NCBI RefSeq assembly: GCF_047663525.1
Contig: NC_092617.1
Span: 2,732,501-2,796,500 of the forward strand
DNA: 64,000 nucleotides
Direction of reading: 5' to 3'
Origin: Anas platyrhynchos
Lineage: Eukaryota; Chordata; Aves; Anseriformes; Anatidae
Positions within the stretch are counted from its first letter, which is position 1, and each line of letters begins with the position of its first letter. The notes beneath the pieces were generated by a model, which did no database searches, was not told where the DNA came from, and saw nothing but the letters and a program-made list of their open reading frames with translations. Of the stretch, positions 1-10,104 are shown in pieces. The position numbers and the translations under genes were made by a program.

Positions 1-62
1 TCTTTTCCTCTGCACCCCTGCACATGGGCACTGCCCCTGCAGAGACAAGCTTGGCCTCAGAG
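1..62 (-). repeat. Edge of a duplicated flank segment
   Basis: This stretch reads, on the minus strand, as a close copy of about 28852-28920 (shared words include gcagaggaaaagag and gcaggggcagtgccc). It has no coding signal. Bases 63-224 hold nothing that I can identify. Confidence 0.6.
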
Positions 63-224
63 GAAGGCTTCTCTTTGTAGATGTCAGAGACTGATTTTTG
101 AAAGTGTGATTTGTGCTGTTGGACTGTGGTTGTCAAGCATGTTGTGCTTTATCCTGGCAGACAACTCAGCACCACATAGCTCATCCTCACCCCCAAAATG
201 CTCATGTGTTGACATAAGGATGGT

Positions 225-370
225 TTGATAGCAAAGGAAAGGAAGAGATGTTGCTGCTGCTGCTGCTGATGATGATGATAATAATGTAGTTTAATAAATT
301 AAGCGATGCACAGTGCAATTGCTCACCACACACTGACCGATACCCAGCCCGTCCCCAAGTAGGAATCCCC
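225..370 (-). mobile_element. LTR fragment, microsatellite-bearing avian ERV family
   Basis: The block gatgcac-gtgcaattgctcacc and the following gctgaccgat match the LTR at 63730-63775 and, on the opposite strand, 5665-5690. A short (TGC)n-(TGA)n-(ATA)n tract at 251-286 occupies the place of the long (ATA)n tract in the right-edge copy. The U3 part is missing and the fragment joins directly to protease/pol debris on its right, so the element is rearranged. Confidence 0.65.
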
Positions 371-834
371 CTGAACCTGCTGCTCATTGGCCATCAGCAC
401 CTCCACAGCAGATGGGTCCTGTGAAAGAGTGGGCAAGGTAGACACAACTGGTTAAAGTCCTCCATCTCCAAGGCAGCTAAGGCAAAAGCCCACCAATACC
501 CTTGTGGATCTTTGAAGTATCCTTTCCTTTAGTAGTCTACGTCAAGGTTGAACAGAGCCTCCATTCCAGTCCCAATGGGTTGCATTTGCCACTCTTTCCC
601 AGTTAGACTCACTTCAGCCTCCAATACAGTTAACTCTTGAGTTTGATGTGTCAGGCCAGTGGGAACACACGCAGTAAGTAATGTGTTATACAACACATTT
701 CTGAAAACAAGCCCAAAAGACCTGAGGTCCAAAATGTCGACCTTGTGAACAGCAACTATTAAACTGGTCTAATGCTTACAACATTTTAACTTTAGCACTC
801 TGTGGTAAGATCTGTCCTTATCTCAACCCTTCGT
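371..834 (-). pseudogene. Endogenous retrovirus protease/pol remnant plus leader
   Basis: The open frame at 529-732 (minus), with the sequence running left from it, resembles the end of the protease and the start of the polymerase region of bird ERVL-like elements. The resemblance is from family memory: a 'VLEAEVSLTGKEW' stretch followed by a degraded 'GTG..AL..LDVDY' stretch. The part at 770-834 ends in ttatctcaaccctt, which on the minus strand is the gggttgagataa leader also seen after the LTR at 5937. Most of the internal region between leader and protease is deleted. It is non-functional. The class assignment is tentative. Confidence 0.5.
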
Positions 835-852
835 GCCCCACACTCGGTGCCA
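835..852 (-). other. ERV primer-binding site (tRNA-Lys-like) and LTR stub
   Basis: Read on the minus strand, these 18 bases match about 14 of 18 positions of the tRNA-Lys(1,2) primer site known for many ERVs. The next 32 bases (853-884) contain ctgtggtttaacgcggcag, the end of the same LTR that begins at 63452. The 5' LTR has therefore been cut to a stub by the CR1 fragment that follows. Confidence 0.55.
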
Positions 853-884
853 AAAAGACTTCTGTGGTTTAACGCGGCAGTTAG

Positions 885-1060
885 AGTACATGGAATTATT
901 TGAACAGGTCCAGAGGAGGGCCACAAAGGTGATCATGGGTCTGAAGCACTTCTGCTATGAAGGCATGCTGAGAGAACTGGTACTACTCATCACTGGAGTA
1001 GATTTAGATTCGATAGTCAGATGAAATTCTTGACTTGGAGGTGAGGTATTGGCACTTGTG
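885..1060 (+). mobile_element. CR1 LINE relic (3' part of ORF2)
   Basis: The words gtccagaggagggccacaaa and ctgagagaact are typical of the CR1 ORF2 C-terminal coding region. They are followed by gtagatttagatt...gaaattctt, the usual stretch just before the CR1 stop region. A related stretch occurs on the minus strand at about 54905-54985. No open frame survives. Confidence 0.65.
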
Positions 1061-1690
1061 CTGTGGGTCCAGAGATCACCCAGGGGGAGTTTGGATCAGC
1101 CCATGCCCTTGTGTTTGAAGGAACAGCTGGTGAGAGTGGAGAGGACGCAGTGAAATCATGGGAACAGCAGAGTGAGAGCAAGGTGGGGAAGAGAAGTGGT
1201 TGTCTGCAGCCTTCAGGGAAGTGTGGGACAGCACAAGAAAGCATGCAGAGGAGAAGGCAGAGGGCTCTGACAAGAATGGAAGGCTGCAACAGCACTCACG
1301 TCTTTGTCCCCTTGGCCATGGCTTAGGAGGAGACGTGTTATACCCATGGCATTAGGACCATGAATTCTCCTTTCAACCCTGTGCAAATGCTGGAAGGTGT
1401 CATACCATTGCCCTTCACATATGGTATTGTGGGCATCTCCCCCTACCCCACAAACCCCAGGAAGAGCCCTGAGTGAGACATAGGGGTGCTGGGGTTGTAG
1501 AATCTCCCCTCCCAGTGGCTGGGGTCAGGCCTTGGCCCTTCTGCTTCAATAAAATAAAGTGAGATTTTCTCAGTACACTGCCTTTGCCAATCTGAAATCA
1601 TGGCCTCCAATTATCTGCCCAAACAATTCCCATGGGAGGCTTTGTGAAGAACAGAATAGAATAGGCAACAAAGTATAGAGTATTCTAATA
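1061..1690 (+). repeat. Module E copy
   Basis: Noncoding flank shared with 21650-22400 (+), 42720-43380 (-), 54310-54930 (-) and 62400-62960 (+), all within this window. Shared text includes caagaatggaaggc, the accaaaa/tgaccaagacttttctcag region, and gcctccaattatctgcc. Several short open frames on both strands lie here but are not conserved between copies, so none is called a gene. Confidence 0.65.
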
Positions 1691-2270
1691 CTACGGAATA
1701 GAGTAGCTAACGGAGGTGAGACAGGTGCTCTGATATAATGACAACCATCAGAAAGCTGATCCCAGTTAGATGACTGCTATGGAGAGGTCAGGAGTAGCCT
1801 GGCCAGGAGAGATGTCAGATAGGGGTACGGGAAGAAGAAGTGAAGAGGAAGCTTACTTTTGTAGAGGTAAGATGGTTCATGCAATGTTGATGCTGCTGTA
1901 AAACTGACTTCAGACATTCATGTACGGCCTGTAAACTATTTTCAAAAATAACAATAATCCTTAAACTTAAACATTAGTGCAACTTCCTGACAGGAATCCA
2001 CTATTGTAAAACAGAACTCAAAATACCACCTGAAGAAAAACTCAGCCCATAGCCCCCTTTCCTTCCCTTTAGTCTCTTGCTCACACTAATACCTGCCCTT
2101 AGCACTAACCTTAAAATGTCATGTTTATCCATAGTCTTTTCACAGACCAAAACAAAACCCTAAACCTTAATGCTTGCCCATACCGTAACCAGAAACCTGA
2201 CACCACAAACGGAACACTAAATCTTCCAACATATACTTTGCTTAATCTCTAACCCAGAATGGTAAAATCT
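1691..2270 (+). repeat. Modules D and C (C is CCCTAA-like)
   Basis: 1691-1870 shares gaggtcaggag-agcc-ggccaggagagatgt with 8940, 30110, 54180 (minus) and 61795. 1920-2270 is depleted in G on this strand and full of degenerate telomere-like words (ccctaaaccttaa, actaaccttaaa, accgtaacc). Five other copies exist. No gene is seen. Confidence 0.6.
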
Positions 2271-2289
2271 ACTCCCTACGATACAAGAG

Positions 2290-2805
2290 AGAGGTGAGCT
2301 CTGCGTCAGGATCTCCTGCCCCAGCAGGAGGAATGTGACTGTGGCAGGGACTGTGAGGTCACTTCTGTCTCTGCACTTGATAGGGCAGCAGCAGGAATGT
2401 GTCACAGAAAGGGACTGGGAGGTCACTTGTGTCTGGAGGGGGCAGGTCAGCCTTGACATAGACCTGGGATTTGCACTTTTGGGCTGACGTCTGGCAGTGG
2501 CCCTGCTAGGCCAGCAGAAGACACCTGCTTGGCATGCTGACTGGGGGATCCCCTCTGCCTCCAGAGCCAGGAGGACCCAGGCAGAAAGAAGGCCCCAACT
2601 TGGGTTGTCCTGTCCCTTCTGCTTGAGTCCATGACTGCACAGCAGCAGGCACAAGGCTTGGCTGTGTCTCCACAAGAAGCTGCAAGGCCAGCAGCAGGCC
2701 CCTGGCTTGGAAGCTGCTGCTGAGGTGACTTTTGTCTGGTTAACTGAGAGGCCGCAAGGAGCCTGCTGGGTTGGGATGCCTACTTCAGGAGTGGTTTCCA
2801 CTACA
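2290..2805 (+). repeat. Module B copy
   Basis: Duplicated flank that precedes module A in this cluster. Diagnostic words are gctgac-tctggcagtggccctgctaggcc and ggcacaaggcttggctgtgtc. Other copies: 15882-16060, 21086-21650 and 56140-56850 (+), 43440-45120 (-, split by an LTR), 53050-53690 (-), and a truncated one at 62160-62400 (+). The long minus frame across 2217-3281 is an accident of low stop density; it is broken at different points in the other copies. Confidence 0.7.
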
Positions 2806-3257
2806 AGAATGCCATACGAGCAGTTGTGCCTTATCACCAGGAACCAGGCCAGCTTCCTACAGATTTGCCTTATGAGATATTTGGGTCCATGGCTATGGCT
2901 ATTGTCTCTGCCACTAAAGCTTTTGAGGAGACAGATAATCATTAAAGCACCAGATCCTAATTGGCTTCTCGTGGGCTCATCAGCAAAGCCACCAGAGTGG
3001 TGTTTATAATACCTTGGGATAGGCCTCTGGTGCTGAGCTGGGCCGGACTCCTGGGACATGAGAAAACACATTTTAAAAAGTTCCATGAAGCAGAGAGACA
3101 GCTGTTCCCAGGAGCAACTCCTCTGCACAACGCAGCAGGAAAGAGACACAGAGGCACAGACACAGAGAGAAGAAAAGGAGAGAGGGGCTGAAGGCAGTTG
3201 GCAGCGGGAGGATGCTGAGAGCTGCCTGCAGGAGAAACCTGCACAGCCCTTGACAAG
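2806..3257 (+). promoter_or_regulatory. Module A of OR1: presumed promoter region and first noncoding exon
   Basis: Each OR in the window has one module A upstream in the same orientation. Here it ends in gcccttgacaag followed by gtaaggg at 3258, a good splice donor that recurs at 17876 and 39115. I infer that the bases before it are a 5' untranslated exon; its start cannot be fixed. This copy lacks the middle third of the module, including the CTCF-like site present in the other six. Confidence 0.45.
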
Positions 3258-3596
3258 GTAAGGGTCTGGCTGCAGGGCCATGCAGCTGCAGGTCCTGGAA
3301 GGGTCTCCTGCTGGGTCTTGTTTCTGGGAGGGCAGTGGGCAATGCAGTAGGCTTTGAGAGTCCTGCTGGGTTGCAGTGTGAGGTGAGGAAGTCTTGCAGA
3401 AGCCCCTTGGAGTGTTATAACCTAGCTACCCTTGGTCAGATAAGACAGGGGTGGCTAGAACACTGCAGGAGTGCAGCTAGGATATTGGCACACACAAGCT
3501 TGCAGATATCCAGCTCTGTCATTGGGGCATCCTCCTGGGCTGCAGGCTGCCCTCCGGCAGGTTGCAGCTCTCTCGTGGCTTCCTTGTGTTTTCCAG

Positions 3597-3736
3597 GTGC
3601 CCCAAGGAGAAGACACCTCCTTGCTAAGGACATGTCCATGCTTCTGGATGGCTGTCTGTGGGCAGCTGGTTTGAGGCTTCTGCACTCCTATCTAGGAGGC
3701 AAGAGCTGAGATCCTGATCACACACCTGGAGATAAG
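3597..3736 (+). other. Candidate second noncoding exon of OR1
   Basis: The stretch is bounded by a pyrimidine-rich acceptor (tgtgttttccag, AG at 3595-3596) and a donor (gataag|gtgagg at 3737). A matching pair exists at 18225-18358 upstream of OR2. OR genes commonly have untranslated 5' exons, and this fits that pattern. The rest of 3258-4305 reads as intron. Confidence 0.4.
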
Positions 3737-4318
3737 GTGAGGATTCTGTCCATCTGCCTTTTGAGTCGGGCTTCTCTGCTCTCAGCTGTCTCCAGTTTCT
3801 TCTCATGCCCAAGCTCACTGCTGGGCAGGTCTGCTCTGCTCAGTCTTCACCAAGGGACAGCCCCTTTGCCTCCTGGCACCCACAGGGTTTCACCAGGAGC
3901 ACACATATCAAGTCACAGAGTTCAACCATCCAATAATTCACCTAAGCGTTACAGGGGCAAGCAAATAACATTAAAGCAAGTAAAACACTGCAGCTCTGCT
4001 CTGCATTCAGATGAGTTGTTTGCAAGAAAATTCTGCAAACTCATTGACTTGACAAGTGGACTGAACCTGAGTTTCCCCTATGTTCCTGATTCCCTCCTGC
4101 TGCAGGTAGGACTCCTCTGCAGCCCACAGCAGCCCCTGCACCCAGTGCCACTGTCAGCCAGCACCAGCCACAACTCAAGCAGGAGAGCTGCAGAAAGGTT
4201 CTGCTGCAAAGAGAGAGGCTCTGTTTAGGGGTTCTCTAAGACTTGTAATAAGTTTTCCTCATTCAAATCAGTTCTAACTTTGTTCTACCTTTTTCTCTCC
4301 AACAGAGAATGTCAGAAA

Positions 4319-5251
4319 ATGCCCAACATCAGCTCTGTGAGTGAGTTCCTCCTGCTGGCATTCGCAGACACGCGCAAGCTGCAGCTCCTGCACTTCGCAC
4401 TCTTCCTGGGCATCTACCTGGCTGCCCTCCTGGGCAACGGCCTCATCCTCAGCGCCGTAGCCTGCCACCACCGCCTCCACACCCCCATGTACTTCTTCCT
4501 CCTCAACCTCGCCCTCCTCGACGTGGGCTGCATCTCCACCACTCTGCCCAAAGCCATGGCCAATGCCCTCTGGGACAACAGGGCCATCTCTTATCAAGGA
4601 TGTGTTGTCCAAGTACTCTTTTTAGTCTTCTTCATTGGAGCGGAGTATTCCCTTCTCACTGTCATGGCCTACGACCGCTACGTTGCCATCTGCAAGCCCC
4701 TGCACTACGGGAGCCTCCTGGGCAGCAGAGCTTGTGCCCAGATGGCAGCAGCTGCCTGGGGCAGTGGCTTTCTGTACAGTGTCCTGCACACAGCCAACAC
4801 ATTTTCCCTGCCCCTCTGCCAAGGCAATGCTGTGGACCAGTTCTTCTGTGAGATCCCCCACATCCTCAAGCTCTCCTGCTCAGATTCAGACTACCTAAAG
4901 GAAGTTAGACTTCTGGTGGTTAGTGCATGTTTTGCATTAGTTTGTTTTGTTTTCATTGTGTTGTCCTATGTGCAGATCTTCAGGGCAGTGCTGAGGATGC
5001 CCTCTGAGCAGGGCCAGCACAAAGCCTTTTCCACGTGCCTCCCTCACCTGGCTGTGGTATCCCTCTTTGTCAGCACTGCCATACTTGCCTACCTGAAGCC
5101 CCCCTCCATCTCCTCTCCTTCCTTGGACCTGATGGTGTCATTCCTGTACTCAGTGGTACCTCCAGCAGTGAACCCGCTCATCTATAGCATGAGGAACCAG
5201 GAGCTGAAAGCAACACTGAAGAAACTGATTGTAGTGGTAATATTTACCTAG
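4319..5251 (+). CDS. Olfactory receptor OR1, family 14-like, intact (310 aa)
   Basis: A class A GPCR of the ciliary membrane of olfactory neurons, expected to bind odorants and signal through G-olf. The start MPNISS is chosen because it aligns with the paralogs and lies 13 bases after a splice acceptor (AG at 4304-4305, with branch-like ttctaac before it). An in-frame ATG further upstream, at 4280, falls on the intron side. Visible features: NIS glycosylation sequon at residue 3, LLGN at 37-40 (TM1), PMYFF at 56-60 (TM2), Cys95 with loop cysteines 167, 177 and 187, MAYDRY at 116-121, SY at 216-217, KAFSTC at 235-240, NPLIYS at 285-290. Length is normal for the family. The C-terminal tail (KKLIVVVIFT) is hydrophobic and unlike the paralogs, and retroviral LTR sequence begins soon after the stop. 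The ligand is unknown. The family is assigned from motif memory. Confidence 0.95.
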   Translation: MPNISSVSEFLLLAFADTRKLQLLHFALFLGIYLAALLGNGLILSAVACHHRLHTPMYFFLLNLALLDVGCISTTLPKAMANALWDNRAISYQGCVVQVLFLVFFIGAEYSLLTVMAYDRYVAICKPLHYGSLLGSRACAQMAAAAWGSGFLYSVLHTANTFSLPLCQGNAVDQFFCEIPHILKLSCSDSDYLKEVRLLVVSACFALVCFVFIVLSYVQIFRAVLRMPSEQGQHKAFSTCLPHLAVVSLFVSTAILAYLKPPSISSPSLDLMVSFLYSVVPPAVNPLIYSMRNQELKATLKKLIVVVIFT

Positions 5252-5269
5252 CAATAATTTGGCTATCTC

Positions 5270-5908
5270 ACTTTTCTAGTTTACCTCCAGTTAATATCAG
5301 GCAATTTGTGGCCTCTAGGTATAGCATTTGTCGTTGTTTCAGCTCGGATAGTGTTAGTTTTCCTCCTAGTAGCTGGTAGGGTGCTATATTTTGGCTTAGG
5401 ATGAGAAGAGTGCTGATGACATGCTGATGTTTTACTTGTTGCAGAGCAGTGCTTTCACCAAGCCAAGGACGTCTCAGCTTCTTGCTCTGTCCTGCCAACG
5501 GGCAGGCTGGGGGTGCAGTAAGAGCTGGGAGGGGACAGACCCAGGACAGGTGACCCAAACTAGCCAAAGGGGTATTCCATACCATCTGACGTCATGCTAA
5601 ACAATATATAGGGGTGGCTAGCTGGGGTGGGAAATGGGCTGGACTGCTCAGGGTTAGGTTGGGAATTGGTCAGCGGGTGGTGAGCAATTGCATTGGGCAT
5701 CACTTGTTTGTACACATTATTAGTAGTGGCACTATTATAATCGTTGTTATTATTATTGTTATTCTTATTTTTCTGTCTTAATAAACTGTCTTTATCTCAC
5801 CTCACAGGCTTCACTTTCCCATTTCTCTCCCCCATTCCAGAGAGGGAGGGGGGAGGGTGAGCTAATGGTTGTGTGGTATTTAGCTACCGGCCGGGTTAGA
5901 CCACAACA
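5270..5908 (+). mobile_element. 5' LTR of a microsatellite-bearing ERV
   Basis: Homologous to the right-edge LTR on the opposite strand: gttgcagagcagtgctt near 5440, ccataccatctgacgtcatgc at 5577, a TATA-like tatatagggg at 5606-5615, AATAAA at 5780-5785, and the end gccgggttagaccacaaca at 5908. The left boundary is not visible; the LTR may begin anywhere between the OR1 stop and about 5400. A short (ATT)-rich stretch at 5715-5770 marks the microsatellite position. Confidence 0.7.
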
Positions 5909-5916
5909 ATCCTTTT

Positions 5917-5934
5917 TAGCAACCAACATGGGGC
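5917..5934 (+). other. Degenerate tRNA-Lys-type primer-binding site
   Basis: It lies eight bases after the LTR end and matches about 14 of 18 positions of the tRNA-Lys(1,2) primer site. It is followed by ggttgagataa, which is also found by the site at 835-852. This fixes the orientation of the element as plus. Confidence 0.5.
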
Positions 5935-6468
5935 ACGAAAGGTTGAGATAATGACAGATCTGACCAGAATGTGTTAAACTGAAATTGGTATAACTATTAG
6001 ACCTCCTTAATAGTTGCTAGTCACAATGCTGATTGCTTTAATATCAAGTCTGCTGCACCTGTTTTCCAAACTGAGTATTATAGCACGTTACTTTTTGTAT
6101 GTGCTCCCTGTCATGCTGTTTATCCTTTCCGGGCCCTGGTTTAAGATTGTTATGGTACAGTGCGGTGTAACAGTGCCTTATGAGACGACGAAATTTCTGG
6201 TCATGACCCTAACCTGGTATTTGTACTCAGCATTGTTGTCAACTCTATACTTTGGAAACCATATCTCGGAAACTATTAGCAATTACACCTATTGCTTTTT
6301 ATTTATTTATTTATTTTTTTGTCAGGGAGCCAATCTGTGGAGGGGAAAGAAGGTGGCATTTTTTCTTACTCATTCAACCTTCCTTTCTCCTTCACCTCCC
6401 TCTTATCCTCCGAGCTTGGTACGATAGTTCTCCAAGATGTTTAATATCCTTGGGACACCCAGACTAGC

Positions 6469-6966
6469 ATGTTCGTGTTGTTATGTCTCCTGAATGTGCT
6501 TCAGGTTTTGTTTAAGGTTAAACAAACACTTAGGAATTTTATCCAGAGATCTGTACTGAGGCGGGACATTTGTGAGTGCCAGGGAGTGTGGGAGGATACG
6601 GGCAGGTTTCTAGAGCAGTGGGCACCTCCAGTGTTTTGGAAATTCTCCCCTGAACAACTGCAAAATCCTAAAAAATGGGTAGAATGCTTGAAAAAAGGGT
6701 GTCATGACTCTGGCAGTTCCAAAGTGACACAAATCACTGGAGTGTGCTGGGGTCTGGCCCATGCCTATTGAGCTGCAGCTGATACTACTACCAACTTAGT
6801 GACAGACCCTGCGGCCACTCCAAGTCCTGTGACAGACCCAACAGCCACTGTGACCCCTACGATGGACCCTGCAGCCGCTCCAGTTCCTGTTCCTGCAGCT
6901 GCTCCGGCTCCTGTGGCTGGGTCAGAGAAAGGAGCTGCAACAGTGCAAGTAGCCCCTGCAGAGAAT
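6469..6966 (+). pseudogene. ERV gag remnant
   Basis: After a leader at 5935-6468, the frame from 6469 contains an FSPEQL...PKKWVE..KKGCHDSGSSKV stretch that I associate with gag of bird ERVs. A stop at 6769-6771 breaks it. The same frame then continues into a Pro/Ala/Thr/Val-rich stretch (repeats around TDPAA/TDPTA) up to about 6966, where similarity to retrovirus ends abruptly. Capsid, pol and env are absent. It is non-functional. Confidence 0.5.
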
Positions 6967-6971
6967 ATTCC

Positions 6972-7094
6972 GTGACAGTTCTGTACATGGTGGTGCCTAT
7001 AGCACTGAACCCCCTCATCTACAGCATGAGGAACCAGGGACTCAAGGAAGCCTTGTGGAAACTCTTTGGACACATGCTTCTTTGGCATCAATAA
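6972..7094 (+). pseudogene. Olfactory receptor fragment (TM7 and C-terminus)
   Basis: The frame reads VTVLYMVVPIALNPLIYSMR and on to a stop at 7092-7094. It contains the NPLIYS motif and ends GHMLLWHQ, close to the OR4 tail. About 41 codons remain of an OR of about 310. Its natural 3' neighbours (poly(A) signal and module F) follow in the right order. This is the 3' end of a once complete plus-strand OR whose 5' part was lost at the junction with the ERV. It is out of frame with the gag remnant. Confidence 0.85.
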
Positions 7095-7298
7095 TGTGCC
7101 TATAAAATGAACAGGACAGACAGGTTTTCTGAAAAACATCTTCATACAACAGCTTGTAATTCTTCTATTATTTTTAAAATTAGTTCTTAAACTAGTCATT
7201 TTGACTGAATTCTACTTGTGTCATCCTGCCGATTAATTATTATCTGTCACCCAATCGTTTAATATACCTACAGAACTGGGTTCTCTGTAGATAAATAG

Positions 7299-7304
7299 AA
7301 TAAA
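7299..7304 (+). other. Poly(A) signal AATAAA of the OR fragment
   Basis: It lies in tctgtagataaatagaataaag, 205 bases after the fragment's stop. The same context gives AATAAA on the minus strand downstream of OR4 (33304-33309). OR6 has AATAAA in a related context (48646-48651), and OR2 has a decayed AATAAG in it (19975-19980). Conservation of place and context supports a real 3' end signal. Confidence 0.6.
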
Positions 7305-7310
7305 GAAGCT

Positions 7311-7735
7311 GTGAACTTTGTGGGTGTCAGCTGCCACCTCTTCCCGTCTCCTCTGGATTTAGGGGAGCAGCCCCAGCACACAGGAGGGGCTTGGGGCCAA
7401 GAGCCCAGCTGCCACATGCAGGAGCAGCCCCAGTGGTCCTCGGGGCTGCCCCTCCCTGCCCACTGGGCTCTGCCTCTCTGCTGCCTTCAGGTCAGGGCTG
7501 CTGCTTCCCTGGAGCCATGGCCATGGCCAGCAGCACGACGTGGCCTTTTCACTGCTGTTCTCTTTCGGCTTCCACATTGTGCTTCCTTTTTTTACTGGGT
7601 AAGCCCTGATATCTCGTGTACCTTGGTGACAGTCCTGTTGTCTCTGCAGTGGCATCCCTGTGGCTGCAGGCAGCAGCAGGCACTGTGCAGCCCTGGGTCA
7701 CAGCTGCCTCCCTGCTAGCACCACAGTAACAGGAG
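7311..7735 (+). repeat. Module F (3' flank of an OR)
   Basis: Shares gagcagccccag, gagcccagctgccacatgcag and ttccctggagccatggc with 19990-20370 (+), 33020-33300 (-) and 48220-48600 (-). A diverged copy lies at 41215-41440. Open frames here are on different strands and of different lengths in each copy, so no protein is called. Confidence 0.7.
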
Positions 7736-8880
7736 GGTCTTGCTCAGGGCAAACTCAGGACCCTGGACACCTCTTCCAAAAGTGCTATCAGGAACACAGC
7801 CAAGGGTTTTCTCCCTGCTCTTCTGTATTCTAGGGGTTCGTCATAGAGTGAAGGACACAGGGTGAAAGTCCCAGGGTGGTCCCTGAGGAACCAAAGGCAG
7901 CACTCAGAGCTCCTGTTATGGCAGAACTTGCCTAAGGAGATGACAACTGATCTTAAACTTATCTGCATGGGACTGCACCCCCTACAGCGGGGCAGATGGC
8001 AGATTCCAGCCTGGAGAGGAATCTGGAGCTTCCAGGAGATGTCAGGGGATCTCCAGGGACAGGGTGCTCAGTGGGTAGTGATTAGAACCTCATAAAATGA
8101 CCGTGCAAGGTTGTTTCAGGTAACAAACAAGGTGAATCTGAGGAGTGCATGGGCTGCTCAGACTGCTCAGGCTGGGTCAGCTATCACTGCAGGTTCTCCT
8201 CCCAGCCTCTTGCCCACCTGCAGCCAACTGACTCCTGGGGCAGAGTGAGAAGCAGAGAAGGCCTTGATGCTGTGCAACCACAGGTGACCAACACTGCTCT
8301 GGTCACATATCAAAAACACAGCACCACACGGCCTGATCTACAGAGAGAAACTCCGTCCCAGCCATGAGCCAGTATCCCCACAATGGATAAGAAGCTCTGC
8401 AAGGAGTCAGGAAGGTGCTAATAAGCACCAGGACAATTCAGAAAGCCCAAAGTCCCTTCTGAAGGGTCACTGAATGCCACCTGAGAGGCAGTGATGGGCA
8501 GTGGGGAGGGCCAGGGGAAAGACTTGTGTTTAGGCTGTGAGAAACACAGACACTCAGGGCTTTAGCAGCTGTCTGTGGATGGAGTAGGAGGATGAGGTCA
8601 CTCCTGGGACTGGGGCAGGGCTGAAGGTCCCTGCTTGAAGCTGCTGGAGAAGTGTCCACCTTGCACGTGGGGCCTGTGTGCAAGAGTGGTGTGGCCTGGG
8701 GAAGTGAGTGCCTGGGAAAAGTTACCCTGGAGCCATAGGAGCCATTCTGGAAAGAAAACTTGTAGGCAGGAACCACACTTTTGTGGCACTGTAGAGCTGC
8801 TGGGCACATTGTGCAGGGTGCTCTGATGGACATTTGTGTCCTTTTCCATCGTGTCTTAAGTGCCACTTTTCTCAGAAATA
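7736..8880 (+). repeat. Modules G and K, noncoding
   Basis: 7740-8240 is nearly the same as 20380-20850 (gtcatagagtgaaggac, ggtggtccctgaggaacc, ctcataaaatgaccgtgcaagg), with a partial minus copy at 47960-48110. 8330-8530 matches 60270-60480 (aactccgtcccag, gtgctaataagca). No gene is recognised. Confidence 0.6.
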
Positions 8881-9652
8881 GAGTAGCCAACAGAGCATTG
8901 ACAGATAGTCTAAGGTCATGAAAGCCACCAGAAAGATGCCCCTAAGAATATAACTGATATAAGGAGGTCAGGAGAAGCCCTGGTCAGGAGAAATGTGAGT
9001 CTTGGAGGAGGGAATAGGGGATTATCCAGGTGAAATTAAGTATTTTTTAAAATGTAAGAGGGTTCATGCTATGTGGAAACTGCTCTAACCGTGTCTTAAA
9101 ACAGTTATATGAGGCTATTCCCCAGCTTCAAAAAGTAAACTTAATTCCTAAATTTAAATGCTAATCCACACCCAGACAGGAATCGACTACTCCTATGCCT
9201 GACTTCTAAGTATGCACTGAATCCAAAACTCAGCCCACAGCCTCTTTTCCTTACCCTTACTCTCTTGCTTACATTGATCCCTGTCCATAACACTAGATTT
9301 AAATGCTCAACTTAGGCCTAGAATTATTGGAAGAACTAAACAAACCCTAAATCACAAAGCTTTTCCATACTTTAACCACAGACCTGATACCCAAAGCAGA
9401 ACACCAAGCAATCCCAGTAAATCTTTCTTTAAACTCAAACCCAGAAATGTGAGCTCTAGCCCCTGATCCCATGCATGAACACCTAACAGCTGATTCCCCC
9501 GGTCCTGTGCATTGACTTCCTCACCTTCAGCCCCTCTCCTAACCCTTACCTTTAGGTACCATACTGGGTCTGGCCCTTAGTGCAGGCCAAGAACTGTGAG
9601 GCTGCAATGCAGTCATATGGCATGCAAAGATGGATGTGAGGGGTCACGGGTC
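8881..9652 (+). repeat. Modules D and C, second copy
   Basis: 8930-9010 carries the D words and 9080-9550 the CCCTAA-like text (tagatttaaatgctc, cctaaatcac, acccttacctttag). The last 110 bases match, inverted, 45175-45230 (ccctcacattcatctttg). The provirus begins at 9653. Confidence 0.6.
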
Positions 9653-10104
9653 TGTTATAAATTAGACCACACAATTTACTGGTCTATTGAAATTATTTTA
9701 TTAATCAAGTAAGCAGACACAAGCAAAACAACGCTGGGCGGCTGGGGAGTCTCCACTCCGCAACAGCACGCAACTTCCCTTTCCAGGGTTGCTGTTTTAT
9801 AGCAGTCGAATTCCAGCTTATCGGGACTCGTTGAACTGGCTGAGGCTGCGTAGTCTATTGTAGAGAGGGGGATCGTTGTTCCTCTGCTGGTGATCACGCG
9901 TTGTGTTAGTGTTCAGGTGGGGGTAGTGAAGCGGCAAGCAGGATGTCTGGTTTCACTCAAGGATGTTTACCCAACACCCCCTCCTGCTATCTGCTTGCTT
10001 AATCCTCCCCCTTACCAAGGCCGTTAAATTATACAACCTTATCTCCACAGCAGATTCTCCAAATTCCTCAAAGACAATGAACAAACCCCCACTAATTTAT
10101 CACA
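9653..10104 (-). repeat. 3' LTR of the tRNA-His provirus (452 bp)
   Basis: It begins tgttataaattagacc and ends aatttatcaca on the plus strand; reversed, this is TGTGATAA...TTATAACA. A pyrimidine run at 10107-10125 (minus-strand purine tract agaaaaagaaaaaggaggg) sits two bases inside it, as expected for the plus-strand primer. Confidence 0.85.

Noticed and set aside
2217..3281. 354-codon minus-strand frame upstream of OR1
   Set aside because: It spans modules B and A. Paralogous modules break it at different points, and no domain or start context was found.
7391..7609. Possible small protein in module F (frames beginning MGPRAQL and MALGAA)
   Set aside because: The frame is not maintained across the F copies, and the module lies past the OR poly(A) signal.
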